In this document: piece by piece, positions 1-10,400 of the stretch
Position numbering within the stretch: the stretch's first letter is position 1
How the letters are laid out: each line of letters begins with the position of its first letter
Origin: Strigamia acuminata
Taxonomy: Eukaryota > Arthropoda > Chilopoda > Geophilomorpha > Linotaeniidae
Reading direction: 5' to 3'
Assembly: GCA_949358305.1 (NCBI GenBank)
Contig: OX442314.1
Location: 28,631,118-28,691,117 of the forward strand
DNA: 60,000 bases
Translations under genes and position numbers: made by a program
Notes under the pieces: generated by a model
What the model saw: only the letters and a program-made list of their open reading frames with translations
Told to the model about the DNA's origin: nothing
The model's database searches: none

Positions 1-266
1 CAGTGTTTTGATAGCATCTGATTCCAATGTAGAAATTAGTGAAAAGGACACGAGCACAGGAGCTACCTTAGAATTGACGACTACCGGTAGTAAGTAATAT
101 CTGTTCAAGTAGAGTACATCTTTTTTAATTTAAATCATTCCATTTTGGTTTAGGTTTATCCATGAGTGAAGGATTCTCAGTCGAATTTAGTTTACGTCGA
201 AATGGAAACTGCAAAACTCCACTTTTGACCGTACTACTACTTCTTATCCTACTAACCCTTTTCTAA
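1..266 (+). CDS. 3' end of an unidentified membrane-anchored protein (last two exons)
   Basis: Two exons are visible: 1-89, ending at a canonical GTAAGT donor, and 154-266, after a TTTAG acceptor and ending in TAA at 264-266. The frame runs through both (phase 1). The last residues read EGFSVEFSLRRNG, then a Cys, then a hydrophobic tail rich in Leu and Ile that stops at once. Such a tail suits a GPI-anchor signal or a C-terminal membrane anchor. The GFSVEFS strand resembles the last beta strand of CUB domains, but too little is present to assign a family. The gene starts left of the window, so only its end is seen. It lies directly upstream of gene A on the same strand. A slightly different donor at 87 would keep the same frame. 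Confidence 0.5.
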
Positions 267-398
267 AAAGATTAGTCAGATCACTAGGGTCCATTCATTC
301 TACTGACCTGATCAGAAATCCAATCCCAATGGAGAATTTGCCAAACCTTAAGTTTAGTGTGCTGCGTTCCTGGATTTTTCCCAACAAAGAATGGATCG

Positions 399-404
399 AA
401 TAAA
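399..404 (+). promoter_or_regulatory. Possible polyadenylation signal AATAAA
   Basis: AATAAA lies about 130 bases after the stop codon of the gene ending at 266 and is followed by T/G-rich sequence, as expected near a cleavage site. Support is positional only. Confidence 0.35.
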
Positions 405-426
405 TTTAAAAATCTATATTTGTTTG

Positions 427-530
427 TGACTGGATATGGTCTTACCCGTATAGTATGGGGATTTACTACACGGGAGGGACGCATATCTCACGTAAGAACG
501 AGACAGGGACTCAGATTGTTGGGTTTTGCC
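427..530. repeat. Dispersed repeat, copy 1
   Basis: This stretch is closely similar, in the same orientation, to 8982-9080. Both contain GATATGGTCTTACCCG and ACAGGGACTCAGATTGTT at matching spacing. Two copies 8.5 kb apart suggest an unidentified transposable element. Confidence 0.6.
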
Positions 531-660
531 CATGCGCAAATTTGGGTCGGCGCAAATTTGAATCGCGCAAACTTGAATCGCGCAAATTTAGTTTGCGCAA
601 ATTTGGGTCGGCGCAAATTTGAGTCGCGCAAATACGGATCGCGCAAATTTGATTTGCGCT
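531..660. repeat. Minisatellite, 15-16 bp unit around GCGCAAATTTG
   Basis: About eight degenerate copies of a unit close to GCGCAAATTTGGGTCG run in tandem. Some forms are partly palindromic (TTTGCGCAAA). It directly adjoins dispersed repeat copy 1, so it may be an internal part of that element. Confidence 0.75.
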
Positions 661-1350
661 AATCTGCACCCCGCCCTGAACCAGTTGAATGCCGTTTCTG
701 GTCTTCTATCTAATTTGGCCAGTAAAAATAATGTCTAGGGAATTTCATAAGTAATTCAAATGTAAAACAAATCAAAGTTGAATCTTTTGAGTCTCACAAA
801 TCACCGGTCAAAACAATGCGTTTGTAGCAGAGCTGTGACAGTGTGGTGAAGGTACTGAGTGTAGCTAAAAGAGTGAATAATAATCAAATATTACTGCAGA
901 ATCTGGCCAGAAAATCGGTCAATGCGCATGTGTGGTGTTTGTCTGGCACGCTTCGTGCTCATTAAAAGTTTGCCTTAGCAACCCGCTAATTTTGGCAGTT
1001 CCGTTGCTAAGCGACTGGTAATGGCTTTAGTTAACAGCCGAGAGCACAGACACGAATGAAATAATTACACGAATATTATTACATAATATTAATCAATTTC
1101 ACTCAAATGTCGCGGGGACATTTGGGGTTGTGACCCCAAGGTGGCATACTTACAAATTACACGATAATGCTTTGCAGAACTCTCTTCTCATGCATGCTCC
1201 GTCTGTTTGTCTTGTGTCAAAAAGCTATAGCTCTGAAGTCTCCTGGGATTCTGGAAATTACAGGGTGGACCCACCAACTCCCTCCGTTGACAATACTGTA
1301 GTCATCTATTTAATAGTATATCTTTAACTTTTAAATTATCTCGTTAATAG
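661..1350. other. Gap upstream of gene A; no confident gene
   Basis: I looked here for the missing N-terminal exons of gene A (TM1 and the FPxxxxC segment) and found none. A weak candidate exon near 1178-1300 follows a TTTGCAG acceptor and contains a VCLV stretch that could correspond to the GxC segment of DEG/ENaC proteins. Its length does not match the homologous exons (76-85 nt), so I do not call it. The rest resembles transposon-derived DNA. Confidence 0.5.
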
Positions 1351-4300
1351 ATTGCTATTATAAATCCTCTGCAACCATATGGATATGCAATACCAACACA
1401 AGTCGGTAACGTGTTGTTTGTGGATTTTCATTTACGACAGGTAAGTGCTTTTTGGTATTTCATCACACAAGTGAGATATAAACAGGATTTAATTGTAGCT
1501 ATAAATGTATTGAAATAATTATTCATTTCCAGTACAATTTTTTACCATCAAACTACCCGTTTTGCAGCCCAGACGAAGAGCTAAACATCAAATGTTACGA
1601 AGATTGTTTGGCTAGAATCTTAAAGCCGGAATGTCGGTTAGTCCACATTTTTGTGTATTATACCAACAAGTAATCATAATCACGTTAAAACATTGTCACT
1701 AAGTAAAGAAAATCAGAAAAAAGAGAAAATGCCTATCTGTTTTTCACTCAATATTGAGTTTCTTGACTTTAAACGGTATATCTTTAAATTTCAGATTACC
1801 CTACATCCCTTTTAATATTGCAGTTCCTGATTGCAGTACCGTGAAAAATAAGACCATTGTATCTAAAACTCACGAGGCTGCGTACAAACAGCAATTGTCT
1901 ACACTGGCAACATTAGATTGTGGTTGCTTGCGACCCTGTTCAAAAAACGCATATCATTACCACCTCGTTGTGGAGAAATTCACGGATGAAAATATAGTAA
2001 TTACCAAACTGAAGCAAACTGATGCGACATACGTCGTCCTGACTGAAAAATATGTCTACGACAAAATTGCATTTTTGGTGGACTTTGGCGGAAATTTGGG
2101 ATTTTCGTTGGACTTGTCCTTGTTGTCCTTATTGGCTGTAATTCGATGGCTTGCTAAGCGGCTATTTGATATCGTTAAAAGAAGGCCGTCGACGAAAAAA
2201 ATTGCTAGCAAAATAGTGAAGATTCACGGAAATCTGGAGAGAAAACCCAATACAATTATTGCGTATAAATCAAAAACCACTCGTTACGTGCAATACATCG
2301 TTCTGTTTGCAAGTGCTGTAATTGCATCGTATGTCGTCGCAACTAAAATCCAGTTTTACTGCAGCGAATCGACCAAAACAGTCGTCACAGTTCACGAAAA
2401 CGACACAATTTACATGCCTAATGTAATTGCCTGCACTGAAGGCCTTTTAACGGCAGCGTACACGAAAAAATATGCAAAGCAGATTAAAAAACACCAGTGC
2501 GAAGTTCATTTTATTGATCTAATGAAGAGTGATAAAAAACCATCACTCCAAAAGGTTTGGGAATACCAGAAACCGAGATTTGATGAATACGCCGTGGATG
2601 CAGTACTGAACGTAGTTGTTTTTTCTTGTTGTCTCGTTTATTTCTGACGTATAATTAATTTAATCTTTTACACCAGGGAGCTGGGTTAAGGAAAAAAAGC
2701 GATACCTTCAGTAGGCATGACATAAACATGCATTCCGGAAGATGCATCGAGTTCAAACTAAGTACTGTAGTAGAACAATTTAAATAAATATTAAAATTTC
2801 GTGAATTATTAATTCATTTTAGAGCCAATGAAGTTTGCTGGATCCGGATCAACAGTTTTGTTAAGCTTTATAAAAAATAAAGACATCACATGTTCTCATG
2901 GCTTGTGGCAGGTAGGTGCAGGTGCACTGTTTATTAGCATCTCTATCAACATTTTCTGATGTTTGTTGAGAGTTGAAACTTATCGATATTTTTATCTCCT
3001 CAGTTGTATGTGCGGCCACCTGGAGCGAAGATAGAATCTATTCTTACGAGTCAGCGGAATCTCATGCAGTCTACTTCTTCAATAATGCAATTTACATTTG
3101 TTAATGTATGTATGCATTGTAGTGAAATTAGAAAAATGCTTAGATTTGGTTATGGATGCTTCATCTGCAAGCATTAGAGAAATTGGAAGTTTATTTGTCC
3201 CTTATCTAACTTGTGTGGTGGCCATTTTGAAATTGACAAGCGAAGCTCGTATACTGTACCAGTATCCTTGTGTGATCCTTTCTTGTTCAATGCAAAAGAG
3301 TCCTTTCTCCCATTGGCTGAGCTATTTCACTTGTGTAGTGATCTACAAAAATAGACCCAAAACAGACATTGTAATCGATTACCTATTGTTAGGAAATTGT
3401 TTGTTTTCCTGAGACCTGACAAAGCAACCAATAAACAGAACAAACATGAGTTTTAAATTAAAAAGTGCATAAAACTTTATTTTATGAATAGAAAAACCAT
3501 TTTATAATAAAAAACAATTAAAATTGTATAAATTTAAATGGTCGTAATAATCACAAAAATAAATAAAAATAAAAAATACTTCTCCTGGTGGTAGAGTTAG
3601 GAGTAATGAGGTTTAGCCAATGGGAGAAAGGACTCTTTTGGATTGAACAAGTGTACAGTACTATAGATGCTTTGGGTTTTTTGCATTTCTGCTTTAAAAT
3701 TGCCGGTAAGAAAAACTCAAGGCATCACATCACTTGAATACGTAAAAGTAAAGTAATTACTCTGGCTCATTGTAAGTGGGTACCCAGTTTCTATTGGCCG
3801 AGCCATTTCACTGGTGTAGGTATAAATAAAAATAGGCCAAATTACATGTCATTTTAGCGACACAAAATTGCTAAAATGACATGGTCGCTAAAGTGATGGT
3901 CGCTAAAACGGCACTAATACTAACACTAATATTAACCTAACCATATAGTTTAGGTTTAATTCCTAAGAAGGGCTAACAAGGGAGAGGGCTGCGCCCCCCC
4001 TTGCCCCCCGCGAACCTAACCTTACTGGTTTTTTGATGCAAACCACTTTTTTGAGCTGGCTTGTCGCGGTAAATTGTGTCGCGTCGCTAAAACGTAGCGA
4101 TCACTACTGGAAAGCTACCTTATTGTCGCTAAAACGTGATCGCTAAAATGGGACTTTTTTAGTAAAAATCGCTAAAATGAGCGTCGCTAAAATGACTATA
4201 ACCGCATAAAAGCAATCAATCATAAAATTCAAAAATTGCTTGCTTTTCTGAAAAAGCAACCAATAAACTGAACAAACTGAACAAACATGTATTTTGAAAA

Positions 4301-5144
4301 AATAACACCATAAAACATTGCTTTACAATTTTTTAAAACATTTTATTATTAAATAAAAAGTCAATTAACATCATTTCAACCATTACAATAATCAAACAAA
4401 TTAAAAACACAACAAAACTACATTTCCTGGTGGTAGTACAAAGGCAACAGTTAGGAGTAAACAGGCTCGGCCAATAGGAAATGGGTACCCACTTACGATG
4501 AGTCAGAGTATACTTCCATGTTGCAGTTATAAAATTGAAATTATTTTTAATTGCTGCAGAAAATATCAATTAATTTAAAATCACATGCCTGCGTCGCACG
4601 AGAAGAGCATGTCCGATGCCGAAACGAATGCTTTCGAAGTAAATTTCAATCAATCAAGTGCAAGTAAGTCACTCATCTCATGCCAAAGTTCATTGAAATT
4701 GAAACATTCATCTAATTACTGCTGTCCACATGGACAGATTTTAAAATGATTAAATGTTTGTATTCAACTAGATTACCTTTCACCGAGAACAATTTGACCA
4801 ACACATGCAGCTCTGCCGAAGAAGCCAAAGAAGCTTTGTCCACGTTTATTCATTTATCTCTGAAGACCGACATAAAGAAAGAATGTTACTGTCAACCTTC
4901 CTGCACAGAGAATATATACCAAACACGTGTTTATTTTCAACAACCTAACACAAGTATTGTATCAGTTGCTGCAATTATGCCCTTAAATAATTTAATAGAG
5001 AAATTTGAAGAACTTGATGTATACAGCCTTAACGCTCTGTTCTGTGATGTGGGAAATAGTTTTGGCTTGTTTTTTGGCTTGTCGTTGCTGGTAATACCAG
5101 AGCTATTACAGAATGTCATTGCATGTGTGTTTTGTTGTTTGTAA
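1351..5144 (+). CDS. Gene A: two-domain DEG/ENaC (pickpocket-like) channel protein, N-terminus missing
   Basis: Exons 1351-1440, 1533-1636, 1795-2602, 2677-2761, 2823-2911, 3004-3105, 4560-4663 and 4772-5144 join into one open frame of 584 residues ending in TAA; every boundary has GT/AG. DEG/ENaC proteins are trimeric, mostly sodium-conducting channels with two membrane segments and a Cys-rich ectodomain. Domain A1 shows the Cys exon (KCYEDCLARIL), CGCLRPC and a TM2 with FGGNLGF. Domain A2 follows in the same exon with TM1, MPNVIAC, HSGRC, a second Cys exon (CRNECF), CYCQPSC and a TM2 with GLFFGLSLL. A1 has no TM1 or start codon in the window, so the gene is 5'-truncated or decaying. The 1454-nt intron at 3106-4559 is swollen by inverted-repeat elements. 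The assignment rests on family motifs; ion selectivity cannot be read from sequence. Confidence 0.8.
1795..2602 (+). CDS. Gene A fused exon: domain A1 C-terminus plus domain A2 N-terminus
   Basis: One 808-nt exon opens with LPYIPFN, completing the Arg codon split with the previous exon. It carries CGCLRPC at about residues 42-48, then a TM2 segment reading FLVDFGGNLGF near residue 95. A basic linker of about 50 residues (KRLFDIVKRRPSTKK and onward) precedes TM1 (YIVLFASAVIASYVV) and the post-TM1 motif MPNVIAC of the next domain. It ends in VDA before GTACTG. The domain junction is inside a single uninterrupted exon, so it cannot be explained by mis-joining two neighbouring gene models. At the pore position that is normally the Gly of Gly-x-Ser the codon at 2111-2113 is GAC (Asp). 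Confidence 0.85.
3298..3635. repeat. Inverted repeat in gene A intron
   Basis: The 20 bases at 3298-3317 (GAGTCCTTTCTCCCATTGGC) recur as the exact reverse complement at 3616-3635. Stretches next to it (around 3424-3640) are repeated in direct orientation near 4252-4460. This looks like a foldback or short inverted-repeat element. Confidence 0.6.
3760..4509. mobile_element. Terminal-inverted-repeat element with GTCGCTAAAA repeats
   Basis: About 44 bases at 3760-3802 match the reverse complement of 4466-4509 with few mismatches; both share GTAAGTGGGTACCCA and ATTGGCCGAG. The interior holds many copies of a GTCGCTAAAA motif (3856-4200). No transposase reading frame is visible, so it is non-autonomous. 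It lies in the intron just before the second Cys exon of gene A. Confidence 0.55.
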
Positions 5145-5205
5145 CATGTAAACTGTAATCTTCAATCCCCAAAATTAATAATTACCTTAGTATGTATGTA
5201 TCTAT

Positions 5206-5365
5206 GTGTGCAATACGGCACTTTTCATCTGTACAATGACACTTTTCATGTGTAAAATGGCACTTTTTATGTGTAAAATGGCACTTTTCATGTGTTCAAT
5301 GGCACTTTTCATGTGGAAAATGACACTTTTCATGTGCATAATGGCACTTTTATTGTGCAAAATGG
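5206..5365. repeat. Minisatellite, 21-bp unit around AATGGCACTTTTCATGTGTA
   Basis: About seven tandem copies sit just downstream of the stop codon of gene A. They keep a reading frame open on both strands only because 21 is a multiple of 3; I do not regard these as genes. Confidence 0.85.
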
Positions 5366-5850
5366 AACCGGAAAAGGATTTGGCGATTGAGTGGTGCCAA
5401 CGTAGGTAAGACACCAACCAAACCAAGTTAATTGCGCAGCTTTACTGCGCAGATCCGAAGTGTGCCAGGCCTGCAGGTGCAGTATTGCCATATTTTTTCA
5501 CCAAATTGAGCTCACAGCGCACAGTTTGTGCGCAGAACTGAGGTGTGCCTTGGCACACTTCACCCTCATTTTGGCCAGAGGTATGGTGCAATAGCAACGG
5601 TTTTTGTGCAAGAAATTCCTTTGTTGCACCAAAATTAGCTTTCTGAGCACATTTAGTGCACAGGACCAGTGAGTGCATAAAACCCCAAATTTTGGCGGTT
5701 TTGCTCACTCTTGACATCACACCAGCAACACACAACATCACTGCTTTGAATCACCCAGAACTTCAAGTATTGATAGTGTACCGTTTGGTGAGTTGAGACT
5801 CTGCTGTTTCCCCTGTTTTTCCAGTGGAACCAGCCACATTTGCGCTCGTG
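5366..5850. other. Intergenic, unidentified GC-richer stretch
   Basis: A minus-strand frame is open for about 100 codons (5442-5741), but its composition is unremarkable and I recognise no family. Repeated TGCGCA and GTGCA words suggest transposon-derived sequence. Confidence 0.4.
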
Positions 5851-6311
5851 TGTAACATGCACTGTCTGTTACACGCACTTGTACGAATCTCGGGTAACGC
5901 TCGAGAAACCGCTCACTGTCGGTTATCGTGAGTCCCGTTGAACTATCTAGGACTCACCATTACTGTCACAGCACCCACACTTGCCGTGAACCATCGTAAA
6001 CGACTGTAAGCTACGGCGGAGTCCCTCCGGAGCTTGCAGTCGCTGCCATCGTACGTGCAGTGAAATTTTTCCAGGCGCGTCCGCCTCGCCATTTTGTATG
6101 CAACAAACACCGTTTGCGAAAACTTCCTTTGTTTCGTGTGAGCTTTGCCGTTCACATTTCATTTCTAATTCTTCCTTTTTTAGCTTTAAATTTAACCTCT
6201 AATATTTTAGTAATAATATATTATATTTCCTAAATCATTTGTAATTTCCACGAATAAAGCACAATTTACCATTTTTGTTCAATCAAAACTGTAATCAACT
6301 TATTTTTCAAC
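5851..6311 (+). mobile_element. Candidate solo LTR of a retrotransposon
   Basis: The block starts TGTAACATGCACTG and ends TTTTTCAACA, giving TG...CA ends. It contains an AATAAA at about 6253 near the 3' part, as LTRs do. Its base composition differs from the flanks. I could not find a target-site duplication, and no internal retroelement frame adjoins it, so the boundaries and the identity are tentative. Confidence 0.35.
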
Positions 6312-6711
6312 ACCCCTAGACACATTTTTACAGGCTATCTCGATTGTGAGTTATTTGGATAAAAGTTAAGTATTTATTCAAATAAATTCCCGGATCACCA
6401 CAACAAGTGTTTGACTCTTTGGTAAATTTTCAGATTATGCTGCAGTGAAGCATAAGGGGGTGCTTATCGAAATCTTAAAAAGCTTCTACTTTCTCGAAAA
6501 TAAAGATTTGCCTGGTGTTGTCAATCATTTTTTTTTTAATTATTAAATTTAACATTTGAATTTTGAGTGGAAAACAAGATTTGCAGGCCATGCAGGAACT
6601 TTATTGCACGTGACCAAAAACTGGTCACATCAAGTCACTTAATTTTATCGACACTGCGTTAAAACACGCACGTAGTAACAATTTCAATCAGTTAATTAAC
6701 AGATTAAAATT

Positions 6712-7015
6712 TTTATTTTTATTTTATTTTCATTTTTATTTTTATTTCATTTTTATTTTTATTTTTATTTTATTTTCATTTTTATTTTTATTTTATTTTC
6801 ATTTTTATTTTTATTTTCTTTTCATTTTCATTTTTCTTTTCTTTTCATTTTTCTTTTTATTTCATTTTTCTTTTTATTTCATTTTCATTTTCATTTTTAT
6901 TTTATTTTCATTTTTATTTTTATTTTATTTTCATTTTTATTTTATTTTCACTTTTATTTTTATTTTATTTTCATTTTTATTTTTATTTTATTTTCATTTT
7001 TATTTTTATTTTTGC
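6712..7015. repeat. Pyrimidine-rich repeat, TTTTATTTTTATTTCA type
   Basis: About 300 bases consist almost wholly of TTTTAT, TTTTC and TTTCAT words on the + strand. It lies upstream of the decayed domain that precedes gene B. Confidence 0.9.
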
Positions 7016-7183
7016 TCACAAAAATCGTTCTCTAAAAAGGTCAACAAATTAAAAATTAATTTGAAAGAAAAAGAAGCAAACTTCTAACCAATATTTTCTA
7101 CATTGACAATTTAATTACTATCACCTTTTCATTATTATCCGACATTTAATTTAAAAATAATTTGCTCAAAACCTAATTGAACC

Positions 7184-7400
7184 GATAAATTGCTAAACTG
7201 TCCCTGTCAACACCTATGCTGTACAGCATATAATTTCCTTATTATTTATTCCATTAACGTGTCTCATTCTAATGCATTTTTTAAACTTGTATACAAAAGA
7301 AAAAAAACACCATCACACGCACACATGCACCTAAACTACAACATACAGGATGGTTTAAACGTTTTTCAAACAGAAATATCAAGTTTCTTGCGTTCATACA
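7184..7400 (+). pseudogene. Decayed C-terminal half of a DEG/ENaC domain (B0) fused upstream of gene B
   Basis: The frame reads LNCPCQHLC, with Cys codons at 7199, 7205 and 7217, then AY two residues after the following Cys-Thr. Domain A1 has LDCGCLRPC followed by AY at a similar spacing. The distance from this motif to TM1 of the next domain (about 355 nt) nearly equals that in gene A (about 372 nt). The expected TM2 is not hydrophobic, the frame differs from that of the following TM1 (a frameshift between about 7220 and 7440), and stops lie upstream (TGA at 7178-7180). I infer a relic of a fused exon like the other two. Confidence 0.5.
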
Positions 7401-10400
7401 ATGAGGATTGCAAGGAAAAGGAATGCAGCTGCGGTAAAGTCTAAACTCCGTAAAATTATACAACAACAAATGCCACGTCTTTGCATGTTTGAAGATTCAT
7501 TTCCCGAAATACAAACGTTAATTGATCCCACAAAAAGCGCTAAAATCAAGTTTGTTTGGAGCTTACTTTTAGTGAGCTGCCTTGCAACCTGTTGCTATCA
7601 AACTGGGCAGAAAATCAAATATTTCTTTTCGAACCCCATTACTACTGATGCGTACACGAGCGATGAACCCTAGATTTCATTCCCAGTTTTGAAAGTATGC
7701 ACGACTGAAAACACATATACACGATACGCCTGGAAAAATATTTTAAACTCAACACCAGCAAACTCAGGCAATTGTACTGCTAACATCCTGCTGGCGTTAA
7801 TTGATAATGAAAATGTCAACATGTCTGCATTATGGGATAGTGATTATTCTGTTTTAAACAAAACTGAATTTATTTCGGTAAGGAATGCTCAATTTATTTT
7901 GGCAACTGAAATATAAACAGCTGTTTTTTTTTTACAGAAGTCAACAGACAAACCAAACTTACAAATAAGAAACGAATTGTCCGATCATGGAACCTGCGTA
8001 GTGATAACAGTTGGTAAGTTATGATCTACTATAAGTATAAATATAAATATATTTATACCTAAATGGTTCAGTGGTACTACAGAGTCATTTCATATTTCCT
8101 AGAAAATGTTAAGGGACGAAACATATTCGGTAAATTCAAAATGTGGTTCAATCGGCCAATATTCTGCAACCCAGGCATCCTTCACGTAAATATATAGTGA
8201 TTATAATGAAAAAAAGCAAATTTCAAATATTAAATTTCATTAAATTTGTAGATGTCAACACCTATTCCAGGTGTATCAACAGCATTAATTCCGTTGTCGT
8301 CAAATCAAATAATAAGAAGTAAATTTAGTTTACGAAAGGTATTTACCCGTATCACATTATTCTACAGTTGTGGTTTCCAATAGAATTTGACCGATATCGA
8401 TATTTTACAGTATCGCCGATACCGATAATCGGCAACCGAATATCGGCCGATACCGATACCTGCGCCGATATTAAAATTAAAATGTCCGACCCACCCCCAC
8501 CCCTCAAAATAAAAAAAAGAAAATTAAAATTGCTTTTATTAATTTATTTTATGTTTAAGAAACGTTTTTGAAGCAGTATATAATATATACTGCTCCAAAA
8601 GCGTTTCTAAAACGTATCGTTTTAGTCTAAAACGATACGTTTTAGAAATGTGGCAATATCAGTATCGGCCACACCAAAAAATATCGGATCCGATATCGGT
8701 GAATACCGAAATATCGGCCGATAGCCGATACCGATACAGGTATCAGTCAAAGTCTAGTTTCCAATGTAAAACCTAAGACGATTGAGAAAGAAACATGACA
8801 CACTGCCTGAAAGTCGTCACCAAACCGTCTGACAGAAATGAGGTCACTGTGACGTTACTTAGAGGGGGTGTCCTAAATTTCAGACAAACATTGCAGGGGT
8901 GTGACCGCTTGGCCATCCAAGGTGACCTACATCACTGCCACACACCGCCCAGTGGCCCTTGCTGGTGGACTGACCCAGTTGTGACTGGGATATGGTCTTA
9001 CCCGCCATGGTAGGGGCATTTACCACAGCGGAAAGAAAGCATAATAACAAGACAGGGACTCAGATTGTTAGGTTTTGGCCTTTAATCGTTGTCTAGGGGT
9101 TGAGTCACCTATCTTACTGTTTGGCTGTGCTGTTAGGCACACTACACCGGCGTCTGACCCGTCACTCATGGAACCTAAGTCCCATGAGTGATGTGGTCGG
9201 TCGCGTCGGACGAACATTCTGCCGTACTTACCTGTACAACCCATGTAGCCGCTCATGGAGGCTGCAGCAGGCACATCTTCCTGCTACTGAGCATCACAGT
9301 GGTGAATGGTGAGATGAGCAGAGTCAGCAGTTGTCTCAGCTGGTGCTCGGACCGTGGCAGCTCACCCTGGCAAGTCTTCACCCTCGGCTCTCTCAGCAAC
9401 GTCTCTCTCTCACCACACCACTCAGCTCCCTCCTCCTCTGCTAGGCCGGTCCACTCCTCCAAGAGGAGCTTGGGGCCACCAGGCGGTGTGTGAAGTGACG
9501 TAGGCCACTAGGGTGGCCAAACGGTCACAAAATCACTGCGTTGCTAAAACGATTCGGGCACTAAGATGATAAGTCGCTAAGACATGTCTGTTGTTCTGTG
9601 TGGTCGCTAAAAAGTGTTATTTTTCTAAATTTTTGCTGAAATGTGAAATGACGGTCGCTAAAGTAACTTTAACCGTAAAAATTGTATGTAATTATTTAGT
9701 TCAAATTTTTGAATACCCCATCTAATCCATGCACTGATAAAAAGGATTTCAACAAATGCCACAAGAAATGTCTTGAAAATTTTTACAGTCAACAAATTTG
9801 CAGGTAAGGAATCACTTTATATACAGGGCGTTTCGTTTAAGATGCCCAGTCAATTTCCAGAATAAGTGTATGCTTTTTTAAAAAACCAAGCAGACTAGCC
9901 TATAGCAAAGTAGGGATGACGAATCCAATGGTGTAATCAAATTTCATGCCAGACATGCAACAATGCACTTTTAATTTCCTAACTCGTTAACTGGTTGAGA
10001 TAGAGCAAAATTTCCAATTACAAAGTTGTAGAGAATCATAAAATTAGTACTATCCAACTGATTGTTGAAGGCAAGCCTCCAGACTATCATGCGAGGCGTC
10101 GATGCTCACAATTGTTTCGCTGTCGGCGCAAAAATGTGCTAACTCGATGTAATTCTTCAGTTCAGTTTTCATGTTGGTGATAGCGTTCCAATGCGCGGTA
10201 GATAATGGAAATACAGCGTTTTGCGCATCAGGTTTGTCAGGACCTTTATCTTAGCAGCAAAGTTTAGAATAAATCGCCTGTAGAAATTCGCAAAACCAAG
10301 AAACGCTTGATGTTTGATTGATTTAAGGCTAGTTCACATGGATGCGTTAACATGGATGCGTCGCATGTGAACTGGTTTGCAGCGCCAACGCGCGTTGACT

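Noticed and set aside
1754-2647. ATG/TTG-initiated single-exon gene
   Set aside because: The exon starts at 1795: the preceding Cys exon and the other genes share the phase-2 junction before LPYI/LPFT/FPFM. The frame beyond 2602 is intronic. The same applies to apparent starts at 4746 and 11008.
3098-3412. 104-codon plus-strand frame
   Set aside because: It only runs on from the exon ending at 3105 past a GTATGT donor into the intron; homology ends at the donor.
7641-7688. A 35-nt intron (GTACAC...TTCCCAG) that would remove the TAG at 7671
   Set aside because: It is too short to be spliced, and its removal would shift the frame away from FPVLKVC.
9068-9493. Several overlapping 60-100 codon frames on both strands
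   Set aside because: They lie in the GC-rich repeat block, overlap in different frames and resemble no protein family.
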